Shown here one piece after another: positions 8,223 to 16,815 of a DNA stretch of 64,000 bases (positions are counted from its first letter, which is position 1; the number at the start of each line of letters is the position of its first letter). The translations under genes were made by a program, and so were the position numbers. Source of the DNA: an uncultured Eubacteriales bacterium (GTDB taxonomy: Bacteria > Bacillota > Clostridia > TANB77 > UBA1234). Location of the stretch: NCBI GenBank assembly GCA_949283575.1, contig CASDSU010000031.1, positions 62,001-126,000 of the forward strand, in the 5' to 3' direction. A model generated the notes under the pieces. It was not told the origin of the DNA, searched no databases, and worked only from the letters and a program-made list of their open reading frames with translations.

Positions 8223-11132
8223 ATGAAGGTACTTTTTGCAGTGGGAACAGATCAGCTTTCAAAAAATATAGCTGATAAATATTATGAAAAATATGGAGAA
8301 GTTTTAGAGTATAAGAATGTATTCTTCTTTAAAGCTTTAATTGAAGAGGTAAAAAATAATAAAACTTATGATAGAATTGTAATCAACGAAGACTTTGAAG
8401 AATATAGGACAAAAGATTTAGAACAACTTGATAGGGTGATATTTAATTATATCGATAAAATAACAGATGAAACTCAAGATGCAGAAATTATTTTAATTTG
8501 TGCTAACAGAAGAAGTAAAGGCGATCCTTTCATAAGTAAACTTTTCAGTATTGGTATTTACAATTTGCTTATTGGTGATGACAGGAATATGAATCCTCTT
8601 TGCGAAATAATTAAAAAGCCAAAAAATAAGAGAGAAGCCAAGCAATATTTAAATATAGATACGTCTTTAATAACAGAGAATTCTATTACCAGAGATAATG
8701 AAGTTGATGAGTACCAAGTAAAAAGTATTTTGAGTTTTTATGAAGGTATAAAAAATCAACCAGAGAAATATTTGGAAACTTTTGATAGAGTGGCAGAGCA
8801 ATATAGTAGAGTTCAACTCAAAATTATATATGAATATTTACCTCCATATGTAAAAGCAGAAGTAATAAAAGCGGATAGATACAAGTATTTAGCACCACAA
8901 CAAGAACCTCAACAAATAAATGCTGCAACTCAGAGTAACGTTCCAAATGCTAGAGATGCTCATAAGGACCAACCTAAGAAAAAGGGTGGATTGTTTGGCG
9001 GATTCAAAAAACATAAACCAGACCCAGCACAAAATATTGGAAAAATTGATATGAACGAGATGCAATCTGCTGGAAAAGTTGATTTGAGTAGTAATGCTGA
9101 AGAACAAAAAATAGCTAACATACAAGCTGAAGCTAAGAGAATGGCTGAAGAGAATAGAGCGAAAGAACAAGCTGATCTTGAGGCTAAAGCTAGAGCGGAA
9201 GCAGAAGCTAGAGCTAGAAAACAAGCTGAGTTAGAAGAAAAAGCTAGAGAGAGAGCTGCTGCTGCGGAGGCAGAAGCTCGTAAGCAAGAAGAATTAGCTA
9301 ATAAAGCTAGAGCTGAAATTGAGGCTAGAAAACAAGCTGAGCTTGAAGCTAAGGCTAGAGCAGAAGCAGAAGCAGAAGCTAGAAGAAGACAGGCAGAATT
9401 AGAGGAAAGAGCAAAAGCAGAAGCTGCGGCAAGAGAACAAGCGATGCTTGCAGAGAAAGCAAAAGCAGAGGTTGCGGCAAGAGAGCAAGCGATGCTTGCA
9501 GAGAAAGCAAAAGCAGAGGCTGCGGCAAGAGAGCAAGCGATGCTTGCAGAGAAAGCAAAAGCAGAAGCTGCGGCAAGAGAGCAAGCGATGCTTGCAGAAA
9601 AGGCAAGAACAGAAGCAATAGCAAGAGAACAAGCAATGCTTGAAGCGAAGGCAAAAGCGGAGGCTGCGGCTAGGGAACAAGTAGCGCTTTCAGCAAAGGC
9701 TAAAGAAGAAGCTAAAGCAAGAGAACAAGTAATGCTTGAAGCAAAGGCAAAAGCAGAAGCAGCAGTTAGAACAAATGTAGGAGGCGTTCCTCAGTCTGCT
9801 GGTGCTAATGTTCCAAAAGCAGCACCTGGTACACTTGTAGAGATAAAGCCAAATCCAAATGCTCCAGAAAGAAAAGAACAGAAAATTGATATACCTGTTG
9901 CGACAGTTATTCCTAAGGTTGAACCAAAGGTACAGGTCAATCCGGTACAACCAAAAGTTGTTGAACCAAAAATAAATGTTACAACAAATAGTGGAGCTGT
10001 GCCAAGTAGAGTTGCTACTAGTGAGATTACAAATAATATTCCAAATACTAATTTTGTTCCAACACCTTCTGAAAAACAAACTGTTAATAATGTTTCAAGT
10101 GCGGTTGTTTCTGAACAAGAAAGAAGAATGAAAGAAGAGCAAGAAAAACTTGCTATGGAACAAAAGAAAATTAGAGAGGCTCAAGAAAGACTTGAAGAAG
10201 AAAAAAGAAAATTGAGAGAAGAGCAAGAAAAGCTTATTTCCGCTCAAACACAATTAAGAAATGAATACACAAAGACGGCAACGCCACATTACACAAACAA
10301 TGAAGTATCGGTACAAACAGCACCACTTCCAAACTATAAAAAAATGGTTGTTTTCGTAGGTGCTAATAAAGTTGGAACTACTTTTGTAATAAATGCTGTA
10401 GCTCATACAATTGCATCTTCAAAAATTGTTACATCAGTAATTGATATGACTAGAGATAAGAGTTTGTACTATATTTATGCAGATGAATCAAAAACTTTGA
10501 AAAATAGGGCTGCAGAATGTATGCAAAGATTAGCAGATGGAGAAGATTATTATATAGAAACAATGAATTCTCATCTTAAACTATATACAACTGTTGCAGG
10601 ATCTGTTTCGGACCAAAGAAGAGGTTACAAGCATAAAGCGATAATTGATACTGTAAAAGCTAACTGTAATTTAACAATAGTTGATGCAGATTTTACAACT
10701 CCAATAGACTACTTTGATCAAGCTGATGAAATTTATTTAATACAAGATTTAGACATATTAAAAATACAAGATGTTACATTATTCTTAAGGGAGTTAAATG
10801 CAAGAGGGTTAGATAAAAAGAAAATAAAATTAATAATAAATAAATTTGTTAAGACAAGCATCACTCCTAAGATAATAATTGGAGCATTGGATTTCTATCA
10901 CGATCCAGGTGGAACATATGTTGATTCAGGACTTATGCCTAGTAAAGTAGATTATTCATTAATCCCTTATAATTTGAATAACTATGCTAAGTATGTAGAA
11001 TCGCTTCACAAAATGTCTGGAAACTTTAATTATAAAAATTATTCAACAGATTTTGTTCAGGCTATTGATGAAATTGTTGGCAAAGTATATCCAAAAAATT
11101 CAATGGGAAAATCAAGGAAGTTTTTTGGATAA
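8223..11132 (+). CDS. TadZ/CpaE-like protein with a long Ala-rich coiled coil and a degenerate P-loop
   Basis: The 969-residue protein has three parts. Residues 1-230 are a globular domain like the receiver-type N-terminus of CpaE/TadZ. Residues of about 290-700 are an Ala/Glu/Lys/Arg coiled coil including seven 16-residue repeats, a Pro/Val-rich linker and a second coiled coil. Residues of about 715-960 are a MinD/SIMIBI-type domain (MVVFVGANKVGTT, then TIVDADF and LIINKF). In the P-loop, GANKVGTT has Thr where the family has the essential Lys, so ATP hydrolysis is doubtful. TadZ/CpaE proteins localise pilus or secretion machinery at the membrane. AGGAAGG precedes the ATG at 8223, preferred over the GTG at 8214. 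Confidence 0.7.
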   Translation: MKVLFAVGTDQLSKNIADKYYEKYGEVLEYKNVFFFKALIEEVKNNKTYDRIVINEDFEEYRTKDLEQLDRVIFNYIDKITDETQDAEIILICANRRSKGDPFISKLFSIGIYNLLIGDDRNMNPLCEIIKKPKNKREAKQYLNIDTSLITENSITRDNEVDEYQVKSILSFYEGIKNQPEKYLETFDRVAEQYSRVQLKIIYEYLPPYVKAEVIKADRYKYLAPQQEPQQINAATQSNVPNARDAHKDQPKKKGGLFGGFKKHKPDPAQNIGKIDMNEMQSAGKVDLSSNAEEQKIANIQAEAKRMAEENRAKEQADLEAKARAEAEARARKQAELEEKARERAAAAEAEARKQEELANKARAEIEARKQAELEAKARAEAEAEARRRQAELEERAKAEAAAREQAMLAEKAKAEVAAREQAMLAEKAKAEAAAREQAMLAEKAKAEAAAREQAMLAEKARTEAIAREQAMLEAKAKAEAAAREQVALSAKAKEEAKAREQVMLEAKAKAEAAVRTNVGGVPQSAGANVPKAAPGTLVEIKPNPNAPERKEQKIDIPVATVIPKVEPKVQVNPVQPKVVEPKINVTTNSGAVPSRVATSEITNNIPNTNFVPTPSEKQTVNNVSSAVVSEQERRMKEEQEKLAMEQKKIREAQERLEEEKRKLREEQEKLISAQTQLRNEYTKTATPHYTNNEVSVQTAPLPNYKKMVVFVGANKVGTTFVINAVAHTIASSKIVTSVIDMTRDKSLYYIYADESKTLKNRAAECMQRLADGEDYYIETMNSHLKLYTTVAGSVSDQRRGYKHKAIIDTVKANCNLTIVDADFTTPIDYFDQADEIYLIQDLDILKIQDVTLFLRELNARGLDKKKIKLIINKFVKTSITPKIIIGALDFYHDPGGTYVDSGLMPSKVDYSLIPYNLNNYAKYVESLHKMSGNFNYKNYSTDFVQAIDEIVGKVYPKNSMGKSRKFFG
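9424..9759 (+). repeat. Seven tandem 48-bp in-gene repeats encoding a coiled coil
   Basis: A 48-base unit encoding AREQAMLAEKAKAEAA recurs about seven times; the first four copies are nearly identical at the base level and later copies drift. Such arrays expand and contract by slippage and probably set the length of the coiled-coil spacer. Confidence 0.8.
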
Positions 11133-11146
11133 AAGGAGGAAAGTAA

Positions 11147-11407
11147 ATGGATTCTGAAAATACAATATTTTTTAAAGTAGAAAAAGAAAAGAAGAGTAAT
11201 TCTAAACAAATTTTAAGACAAGTATATGAGGCTTTAGTTGAAAAAGGATATGATCCAATTAATCAAATTGTTGGTTATATTTTGTCTGGTGATCCAACAT
11301 ATATAACAAGTCATAAAGATTCAAGAAGCTTAATTCGTCAACTTGAAAGAGATGAATTACTTGAAGAATTAGTTAAAGAATATATTGGAGTAAATAATGA
11401 AAACTAG
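11147..11407 (+). CDS. ireB: IreB family regulatory protein (UPF0297/DUF965)
   Basis: The 86-residue protein carries the whole IreB pattern ([43 protein letters not shown]). In enterococci IreB is phosphorylated by the PASTA kinase IreK and modulates intrinsic cephalosporin resistance. It lies directly upstream of ruvX and a DUF1292 gene, the order conserved across Firmicutes (yrzL-yrrK-yrzB in Bacillus). AAAGGAGG lies seven bases before the ATG, and the 3' end overlaps ruvX by 11 bases, suggesting translational coupling. Confidence 0.92.
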   Translation: MDSENTIFFKVEKEKKSNSKQILRQVYEALVEKGYDPINQIVGYILSGDPTYITSHKDSRSLIRQLERDELLEELVKEYIGVNNEN

Positions 11408-11816
11408 AATAATGAGTATTGATTATGGCGATGTAAGAACTGGTATTGCAATATCTGATTTATTAGGTATAACTGCTCAAGGTCTTGAATCTATTGAACA
11501 TGGCAATAATGAAAAAAAGCTATTAAATAGAATTGCCGAAATAATAACTGAATATGAGATAGGAAAAATTGTAATAGGTTATCCTATAAATATGAATTCT
11601 AGTAAAGGTCCTAGAGCTGAAAAAACGGACAAGTTTATTACAAAATTGGAAAATAGATTTAAATTAGAGGTAGTAAGAATTGATGAAAGACTTACAACAG
11701 TTTCAGCACATAGAACCATGCAAGAACTAGCTATAGGGAAGGACAAAAAGAAAAAAATAGTAGATACTATATCTGCTGAGTACATATTGCAGATGTATCT
11801 AGATAAAAATAATTAA
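11397..11816 (+). CDS. ruvX: Holliday junction resolvase-like RuvX (YqgF)
   Basis: The 139-residue protein has the RNase H-fold signature [15 protein letters not shown] at its start, with the catalytic Asp in DYG, the conserved VIGYPINMN segment and the DERLTT motif near residue 100. The family is implicated in Holliday junction resolution and in pre-16S rRNA 5' maturation. The ATG lies within the end of ireB, with GGAG upstream; length is normal for the family. Confidence 0.92.
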   Translation: MKTRIMSIDYGDVRTGIAISDLLGITAQGLESIEHGNNEKKLLNRIAEIITEYEIGKIVIGYPINMNSSKGPRAEKTDKFITKLENRFKLEVVRIDERLTTVSAHRTMQELAIGKDKKKKIVDTISAEYILQMYLDKNN

Positions 11817-11848
11817 TGCTTTATGAAAAGCAAAGAAAGGAGATTGTT

Positions 11849-12160
11849 ATGGACGAAAATAATAACGACGAGCTAAATTTATCAGGAGAATTCGATGAAT
11901 TAGACAATAGAATAATATTAAATGATGAAGATGGAAATGAAATCGAGTTTGAATTTCTTGATGTAGTAGAAGTAGATGGCAACGAATATGTTGTGTTACT
12001 ACCAGTTGAAGAAGCTGAAAAAGGTGAAGTAGTAATATTTAGAATTGAAGGTGAAGGTGACGAAGAAAGCTATGTTAGCTTAGATGATGAAGCTGAAGCT
12101 GAAAAAGTATTCGAAGCATTCAAGGAAAAAACAAAAGACGATTTTGATTTTGCAGACTAA
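11849..12160 (+). CDS. DUF1292 (YrzB-like) acidic protein
   Basis: The 103-residue protein is very acidic, with the DUF1292 core ILNDEDGNEIEFEFLDV and a YVVLLPVEE strand. Function is not known in the family; it nearly always follows ruvX. AAAGGAGA lies before the ATG at 11849; the longer frame from 11816 has no ribosome site and would overlap the ruvX stop. A hairpin terminator follows eight bases after the stop. Confidence 0.9.
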   Translation: MDENNNDELNLSGEFDELDNRIILNDEDGNEIEFEFLDVVEVDGNEYVVLLPVEEAEKGEVVIFRIEGEGDEESYVSLDDEAEAEKVFEAFKEKTKDDFDFAD

Positions 12161-12167
12161 TTTAAAT

Positions 12168-12200
12168 AAAAAACCACTATCTAATGATAGTGGTTTTTTT
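12168..12200 (+). terminator. Terminator of the ireB-ruvX-DUF1292 operon
   Basis: AAAACCACTATC pairs with GATAGTGGTTTT across a TAAT loop, followed by a run of T. Confidence 0.9.
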
Positions 12201-12202
12201 GA

Positions 12203-12236
12203 AATGCACATTGGGGACGTCCGTTAAATGTGCATT
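12203..12236. repeat. Palindromic repeat, TGCACATT...GGGGACGTCC type
   Basis: AATGCACATT and AAATGTGCATT form the arms of a 34-base hairpin with loop core GGGGACGTCCGTT. Its reverse complement closely matches the element at 25000-25029; hairpins at 21566 and 27099 share the GGGACG...CCGTT/CGGTT core. Confidence 0.65.
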
Positions 12237-12250
12237 CAGGTCGATTTTGC

Positions 12251-12279
12251 TTGAAATATGTGGAAAGATGTACTATAAT
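12251..12279 (+). promoter_or_regulatory. SigA-type promoter for the YnbB-type gene
   Basis: TTGAAA at 12251-12256 and TATAAT at 12274-12279 with a 17-base spacer. Confidence 0.75.
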
Positions 12280-12319
12280 ATCTGTGTTATGTAAAATGGG
12301 AAAATATAGGTGAGGAAAA

Positions 12320-13549
12320 ATGAATAAGGAACTAATTGAAAAAGTTGAATTAGAGATACAATCTGAATTTAGAAAAAATGAGGAAATAGAGCTTTTTAAT
12401 TCGAATAAAGTTATGAATGCATTCAAAAAATATAAAATAAATGAAGCTCATTTCGCAGGAACGACAGGTTATGGATACAATGACCTTGGGCGTGAGACTA
12501 TTGAAAATATTTTTACAGATATATTTAAAGCTGAGGATGCACTTGTAAGAATGCAATTTATCTCTGGTACACATACTATTGCTACAACGCTTTTCGGTAT
12601 TTTAAGACCAGGAGATACAGTACTTAGCATAAATGGCAAACCTTATGATACTCTTGATGAAACATTAGGAATAAGCGAAAATCCTAGCTCTCTTAAGGTG
12701 TATGGAATAAAGTATGAACAAATTGATTTATTGCCAGGTAATAAGTTTGACATTGAAAAAATAAAGAAAAGAGTTTCTGAAAAAAATGTGAAATTAGTTA
12801 TTATGCAACGTTCAAGAGGCTATGCATATAGAGATGCTTTCTTAATAGATGAAATGGCTGAAGCTATAAAAGCTGTGAAAGAAGCTGATTCAAATACAAT
12901 AATAATGGTAGATAATTGTTATGGAGAATTTACAGAAGAGAAAGAGCCAATAGAAATTGGTGCTGATGTAATTGTTGGTTCTTTGATTAAGAATATCGGC
13001 GGAGGTATTGCTCCAACAGGTGGATATATTGTTGGAAAAAAAGATTTAATTGAACTTATAAGTGATAGATATAGCGCTCCTGGTCTTGGAAAAGAAGGTG
13101 GTGCAACATTTGACTTTAATAAAAAAGCACTTCAAGGTCTATTCATGGCGCCTCATATAGTTTGTGAAGCGAAAAAGATAGGAATTTTTACTGCGAAATT
13201 GTTGGAAGAATTAGGATACGAAGTATCGCCAAAATATAATGAAAGACGTTCTGATATAGTTGAAATGATAAAGTTCGAAGATCCAGAAAAGCTAATAAAA
13301 TTCTGTCAAGGCATACAGTTTAATTCTCCTGTAGATTCAAATGTTACTCCAGAGCCTTGGGATATGCCTGGATATGATAGCAAAATTATTATGGCATCAG
13401 GTTCGTTTACATCAGGTTCGTCTATTGAACTTAGCTGTGATGGTCCTGTTAGACCTCCATATGTAGCGTATTTGCAAGGTGGTATGACATATGCATATGG
13501 AAAATTGGCTGTTATAAATGCGGCTAGAATGCTTGAGGAAATGAAATAA
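12320..13549 (+). CDS. YnbB-type PLP-dependent lyase family (methionine gamma-lyase-like, aluminium resistance protein)
   Basis: The 409-residue protein belongs to the fold-type I PLP family of COG4100. It shows GTTGYGYNDLGRE and FISGTHTI near the N-terminus, MVDNCYGEFTE with the cofactor-contacting Asp, and the Schiff-base lysine in GSLIKNIGGG near residue 225. Members are annotated as methionine gamma-lyase family or aluminium resistance proteins; the physiological substrate is not established. It has its own promoter and a GGTGAGG site ahead of the ATG, and is followed after 36 bases by the flavoprotein gene, probably in the same transcript. Confidence 0.88.
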   Translation: MNKELIEKVELEIQSEFRKNEEIELFNSNKVMNAFKKYKINEAHFAGTTGYGYNDLGRETIENIFTDIFKAEDALVRMQFISGTHTIATTLFGILRPGDTVLSINGKPYDTLDETLGISENPSSLKVYGIKYEQIDLLPGNKFDIEKIKKRVSEKNVKLVIMQRSRGYAYRDAFLIDEMAEAIKAVKEADSNTIIMVDNCYGEFTEEKEPIEIGADVIVGSLIKNIGGGIAPTGGYIVGKKDLIELISDRYSAPGLGKEGGATFDFNKKALQGLFMAPHIVCEAKKIGIFTAKLLEELGYEVSPKYNERRSDIVEMIKFEDPEKLIKFCQGIQFNSPVDSNVTPEPWDMPGYDSKIIMASGSFTSGSSIELSCDGPVRPPYVAYLQGGMTYAYGKLAVINAARMLEEMK

Positions 13550-13585
13550 AATAATTGTATATATGACATGAAAGGAGGTACTGTT

Positions 13586-14851
13586 GTGAAAGTTGTTGTA
13601 ATAGGTGGCGGTGCAGCGGGAATGGTTGCAGCAATTATGGCAAGTCGAAAAGGACATCAAGTTATAATTGTTGAAAAAATGCGAAGTTTAGGAAGAAAGT
13701 TGTCGATAACAGGAAAAGGTAGATGCAATATAACCAATGCAACTGAAATGGAAAACTTCATTAAGAATGTGCCAGGAAACGGCAAGTTTTTATATAGTGC
13801 CTTTAATCAATTCACTAATGAAGATGCAATAAAATTTTTCAATGAAATAGGTGTGAAAACTAAGGTAGAACGAGGAGATAGAATATTTCCGGTATCGGAT
13901 AGTGCATTAGAAGTAATTGATAAATTGAAAAAAGAATTAGATAGACAAAATGTTAGAGTGATTGTAAATACTAGAGTTGAGGATATTGTTGTAGAAAAAA
14001 TAAAGAATGAAACTGGTGAAATAGTACAGAAAGTTAAAGCAGTAAAAATAGAAACTGGTGTTATAGAATGTGATAAAGTTATTCTTGCTACAGGAGGAAA
14101 AAGTTATCCTACAACTGGTTCAACAGGAGATGGATACAAATTTGCTGAAAAACTAGGTCACACAATAATAACACCTAAGCCATCACTTGTACCTATTGAA
14201 GTTCATGAGAAAGATATAGTTCAAGTTCAAGGTGTTTCACTAAAAAATGTTGGAATTAAGTTTCTTGATGATAAAAAAGTTATATATGAAGATTTTGGAG
14301 AAATGCTATTTACACATTATGGTGTGTCAGGTCCTACAATATTAAGTGGTAGTGCTCATTTGCTTAGAGTGAAAAATGTCGAAGAAAAATTTAAAAATAG
14401 AAATATATCAATTAATATAGATTTAAAGCCAGCATTAACAACAGAAAAACTAGAATCGAGAATTCAACGCGATTTTGAAAAATATACTAAAAAACAATTT
14501 AAAAATAGTCTTGGTGATTTATTGCCAGGGAAATTAATAAATTACATTGTAGAAAAATCAGGGATACCTGAAGATAAACAAACAGATCAAATAACAAAAG
14601 ACGAGAGAAAACGACTTGCTGAATTACTTAAAAAATTAGAATTCAGAGTAAAAAAATTTAGACCAATCGAAGAAGCAATTATAACAGCTGGAGGCATAAA
14701 CACTAAAGAGATTAATTCATCAACAATGGAATCTAAATTAGTAGAAGGATTATTTTTTGCAGGGGAAGTAATTGATGTTGACGCGTATACAGGCGGATTC
14801 AATTTACAAATTGCTTATAGTACAGCATATGTAGCTGCAAATAATCTCTAA
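13586..14851 (+). CDS. NAD(P)/FAD-dependent oxidoreductase, BaiN/HI0933 (YtfP/YhiN) family
   Basis: The 421-residue flavoprotein opens with the FAD Rossmann motif VVVIGGGAAGMVAA and has GRKLSITGKGRCNITN, the family hallmark, near residue 37. VILATGGKSYPTTGSTGDG follows in the middle and DAYTGGFNLQIAYSTA contacts FAD at the C-terminus. Members act as flavin reductases of poorly known substrate. AAAGGAGG eight bases upstream selects the GTG at 13586 over the in-frame ATG at 13568, which overlaps that site. It lies downstream of the YnbB-type gene. Confidence 0.88.
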   Translation: MKVVVIGGGAAGMVAAIMASRKGHQVIIVEKMRSLGRKLSITGKGRCNITNATEMENFIKNVPGNGKFLYSAFNQFTNEDAIKFFNEIGVKTKVERGDRIFPVSDSALEVIDKLKKELDRQNVRVIVNTRVEDIVVEKIKNETGEIVQKVKAVKIETGVIECDKVILATGGKSYPTTGSTGDGYKFAEKLGHTIITPKPSLVPIEVHEKDIVQVQGVSLKNVGIKFLDDKKVIYEDFGEMLFTHYGVSGPTILSGSAHLLRVKNVEEKFKNRNISINIDLKPALTTEKLESRIQRDFEKYTKKQFKNSLGDLLPGKLINYIVEKSGIPEDKQTDQITKDERKRLAELLKKLEFRVKKFRPIEEAIITAGGINTKEINSSTMESKLVEGLFFAGEVIDVDAYTGGFNLQIAYSTAYVAANNL

Positions 14852-14890
14852 AATAGGCGAATATAGTCGAAAAACGAAGAACGAAAAGAC

Positions 14891-14920
14891 TTGAAAAGAC
14901 ACTCTACAAAAGAATAAAAT
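14891..14920 (+). promoter_or_regulatory. Probable SigA-type promoter for the YigZ gene
   Basis: TTGAAA at 14891-14896 and TAAAAT at 14915-14920 with an 18-base spacer. Confidence 0.5.
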
Positions 14921-14946
14921 TGTATAGTGCGGGAAGGAAAAATACG

Positions 14947-15567
14947 ATGGAGAAAACCTTTTTAACAATAAAAGAAAAAGAATATACAGCGGAAATAGTC
15001 GAAAAAAAATCGAAATTTATAGCGAAAATTGTTAAGGTTTCTTCGGAGGAGGAAGCTCTAGAAGAGCTTAAAAACGTAAAAAAAGAACATCGTGATGCTA
15101 GACATAATGTTTTTGCATATAGAATTGCTAATGCATCAGAAAGATTTAGTGATGATGGGGAACCAAGCGGGACAGCGGGAGTTCCAATACTTGATATATT
15201 GCGTGGAGAAAAATTACAAAATGTACTAGTAGTAGTAACTCGTTATTTTGGAGGAATTTTACTAGGTACAGGTGGATTAGTGAAGGCTTATAGTAGCGCT
15301 ACTAAGGATGCTATAGCACTTGCTGAGAAGGTAGAAATGAAGCTATGTAATGAATATAGCGTTGAGATAAATTACAACTATCATAACATTCTATTACACT
15401 ACTTTAAAGAAGATTCAATAATTGTAAGGGACACCATATACACGGACAGTATTTGTTTAAATATTATTGTTAATACTGAAAAAGCGGAGTCGGTTTTAGA
15501 CAGAATTGTTGAAAAAACTGATAGAACGGCAAAAGTAACATTAAAATCAACATATTATTTAGGATAA
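14947..15567 (+). CDS. YigZ/IMPACT family protein
   Basis: The 206-residue protein has the UPF0029 N-terminal domain with KSKFIAKIVKV, EHRDARHNVFAYRI and the DDGEPSGTAGVPIL signature, followed by VTRYFGGILLGTGGLVKAY and a small C-terminal DUF1949-like domain. The family is related to eukaryotic IMPACT, a regulator of translational stress signalling; the bacterial role is unclear. GGGAAGG precedes the ATG at 14947. It lies directly upstream of spo0A but is separated by a distinct promoter. Confidence 0.9.
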   Translation: MEKTFLTIKEKEYTAEIVEKKSKFIAKIVKVSSEEEALEELKNVKKEHRDARHNVFAYRIANASERFSDDGEPSGTAGVPILDILRGEKLQNVLVVVTRYFGGILLGTGGLVKAYSSATKDAIALAEKVEMKLCNEYSVEINYNYHNILLHYFKEDSIIVRDTIYTDSICLNIIVNTEKAESVLDRIVEKTDRTAKVTLKSTYYLG

Positions 15568-15590
15568 ATGTAAAAAAATTACAGTTTATA

Positions 15591-15619
15591 TTGAAATTAC
15601 CAAAAAATGGTAGTATACT
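15591..15619 (+). promoter_or_regulatory. SigA-type promoter of spo0A
   Basis: TTGAAA at 15591-15596 and TATACT at 15614-15619, spacer 17. A short palindrome (ACCAAAAAATGGT) lies in the spacer. I see no TGTCGAA 0A-box next to it, so autoregulation is not evident. Confidence 0.7.
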
Positions 15620-15714
15620 TTTTGAAGTGGTGTAAGCTTAATAATGCATATTGAACCTAAAACCAAGGGGGAAATATGTCTTATTAATCTAAGAATGTTA
15701 GGAGGAATAGAAAA

Positions 15715-16515
15715 ATGCAAGACAAAATTAAGGTTGTAATAGCAGATGACAACGTTGAATTTGCAGAAATATTGAAAGAGTTTTTAAATCACAAAGAAAA
15801 CATTGAAGTAATAGATGTAGTAAATGATGGAGAATCAGCAGTGAAGGTTTTAGAAGAAACCGAACCTGATATTGCTTTATTAGATATAATAATGCCAAAA
15901 TTAGATGGAATAGGAGTTTTAGAAAAGATAAAAAATTCATCCAAATGTGAAAAGACAAATTTTATAATGTTATCAGCAATAGGACATGATGCAATAACTC
16001 AAAAGACAATGCTTTTAGGAGCAAATTACTATTTAATAAAACCGTTCGATTTAGAATTATTAGCAAAAAGAATTAAGGAAACAGCAATAGGATTACAAGA
16101 AAATACAAAATATGTTTCAGTAGTTAGAGAAACAAGAAAACCATATATAACTGAAAACACTGATTCATTAGAAGCTTTAGTTACTAACATAATTCATGAA
16201 GTTGGTGTACCAGCTCATATTAAAGGTTATCAATACATACGTGAAGCGATAACAATTGCTGTGAAAGATATGGAAGTAATAAATTCAATTACAAAACAAT
16301 TATATCCTATGCTTGCAAGAAAATTTAAAACCACTCCATCAAGAGTGGAAAGAGCAATACGTCATGCAATTGAAGTTGCATGGACACGTGGACAAATGGA
16401 TGTAAATAATTCAATGTTCGGAAACACAATTGCAAGTAGTAAAGGCAAGCCAACAAATTCAGAATTTATAGCGATGATAGCAGATAAGTTAAGGCTTGAG
16501 ATGAAAAGTGCATAA
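15715..16515 (+). CDS. spo0A: Sporulation master response regulator Spo0A
   Basis: The 266-residue protein has a receiver domain with the acidic pocket Asp11-Asp12, phospho-acceptor Asp57 (LLDIIMP) and Lys109 (IKPFD), and the Spo0A-specific C-terminal domain (about 152-266) with GYQYIREAI and the recognition helix [17 protein letters not shown]. It receives phosphate and switches the cell into sporulation by binding 0A boxes. It is monocistronic here: the spoIVB gene that often precedes it in Clostridia is absent. TAGGAGGA lies ahead of the ATG. With spoIVFA, spoIVFB and the bofA-like gene downstream, this marks a spore former. Confidence 0.97.
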   Translation: MQDKIKVVIADDNVEFAEILKEFLNHKENIEVIDVVNDGESAVKVLEETEPDIALLDIIMPKLDGIGVLEKIKNSSKCEKTNFIMLSAIGHDAITQKTMLLGANYYLIKPFDLELLAKRIKETAIGLQENTKYVSVVRETRKPYITENTDSLEALVTNIIHEVGVPAHIKGYQYIREAITIAVKDMEVINSITKQLYPMLARKFKTTPSRVERAIRHAIEVAWTRGQMDVNNSMFGNTIASSKGKPTNSEFIAMIADKLRLEMKSA

Positions 16516-16578
16516 TAAAACGTATGAAAAACGGCATTTCGCCGGTGTCAAACTATACAAGCCACTTTGAGTAGAACT

Positions 16579-16731
16579 ATGTATATAAAATTTCATACTG
16601 AAGAAATGTTTGAACTTAATTGGAATGAAAACACAATGAATGAATTTAGACTAGCACGATATTATGGTATATTTAAATTTGTAATTGAGTTTTCTCAAAA
16701 AATTAATCAAACAATGCAAGAAATAATTTAA
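16579..16731 (+). CDS. Possible 50-residue small protein
   Basis: An ATG-initiated frame of 50 residues (starts MYIKFHTEEM, rich in Phe, Glu and Asn) fills most of the 300-base gap after spo0A and ends just before a terminator. No convincing ribosome-binding site precedes it, only GAG. A small CGGC/GCCG hairpin lies between it and spo0A. Coding status is uncertain; otherwise I see nothing in this gap. Confidence 0.3.
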   Translation: MYIKFHTEEMFELNWNENTMNEFRLARYYGIFKFVIEFSQKINQTMQEII

Positions 16732-16756
16732 CAATATTTTTATAGGAGTACAAAAA

Positions 16757-16788
16757 ATACCCTCAACACATGTGTTGAGGGCTTTTTT
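16757..16788. terminator. Bidirectional terminator with a perfect 22-base palindrome
   Basis: CCCTCAACACA and TGTGTTGAGGG form an uninterrupted palindrome with AAAAAA on the left and TTTTTT on the right, so it can end transcripts from both sides. Confidence 0.9.
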
Positions 16789-16815
16789 GTACCATTACTT
16801 GATACGGGGAGGGGG

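Noticed and set aside
9379-10079. Long minus-strand open frames opposite the TadZ-like coiled coil
   Set aside because: They encode low-complexity Leu- or Cys/Phe-rich products that arise from the Ala/Glu/Lys repeat read backwards, with no ribosome-binding site.
16535-16555. CGGC/GCCG hairpin after spo0A as a terminator
   Set aside because: The stem is four pairs and no T-run follows.
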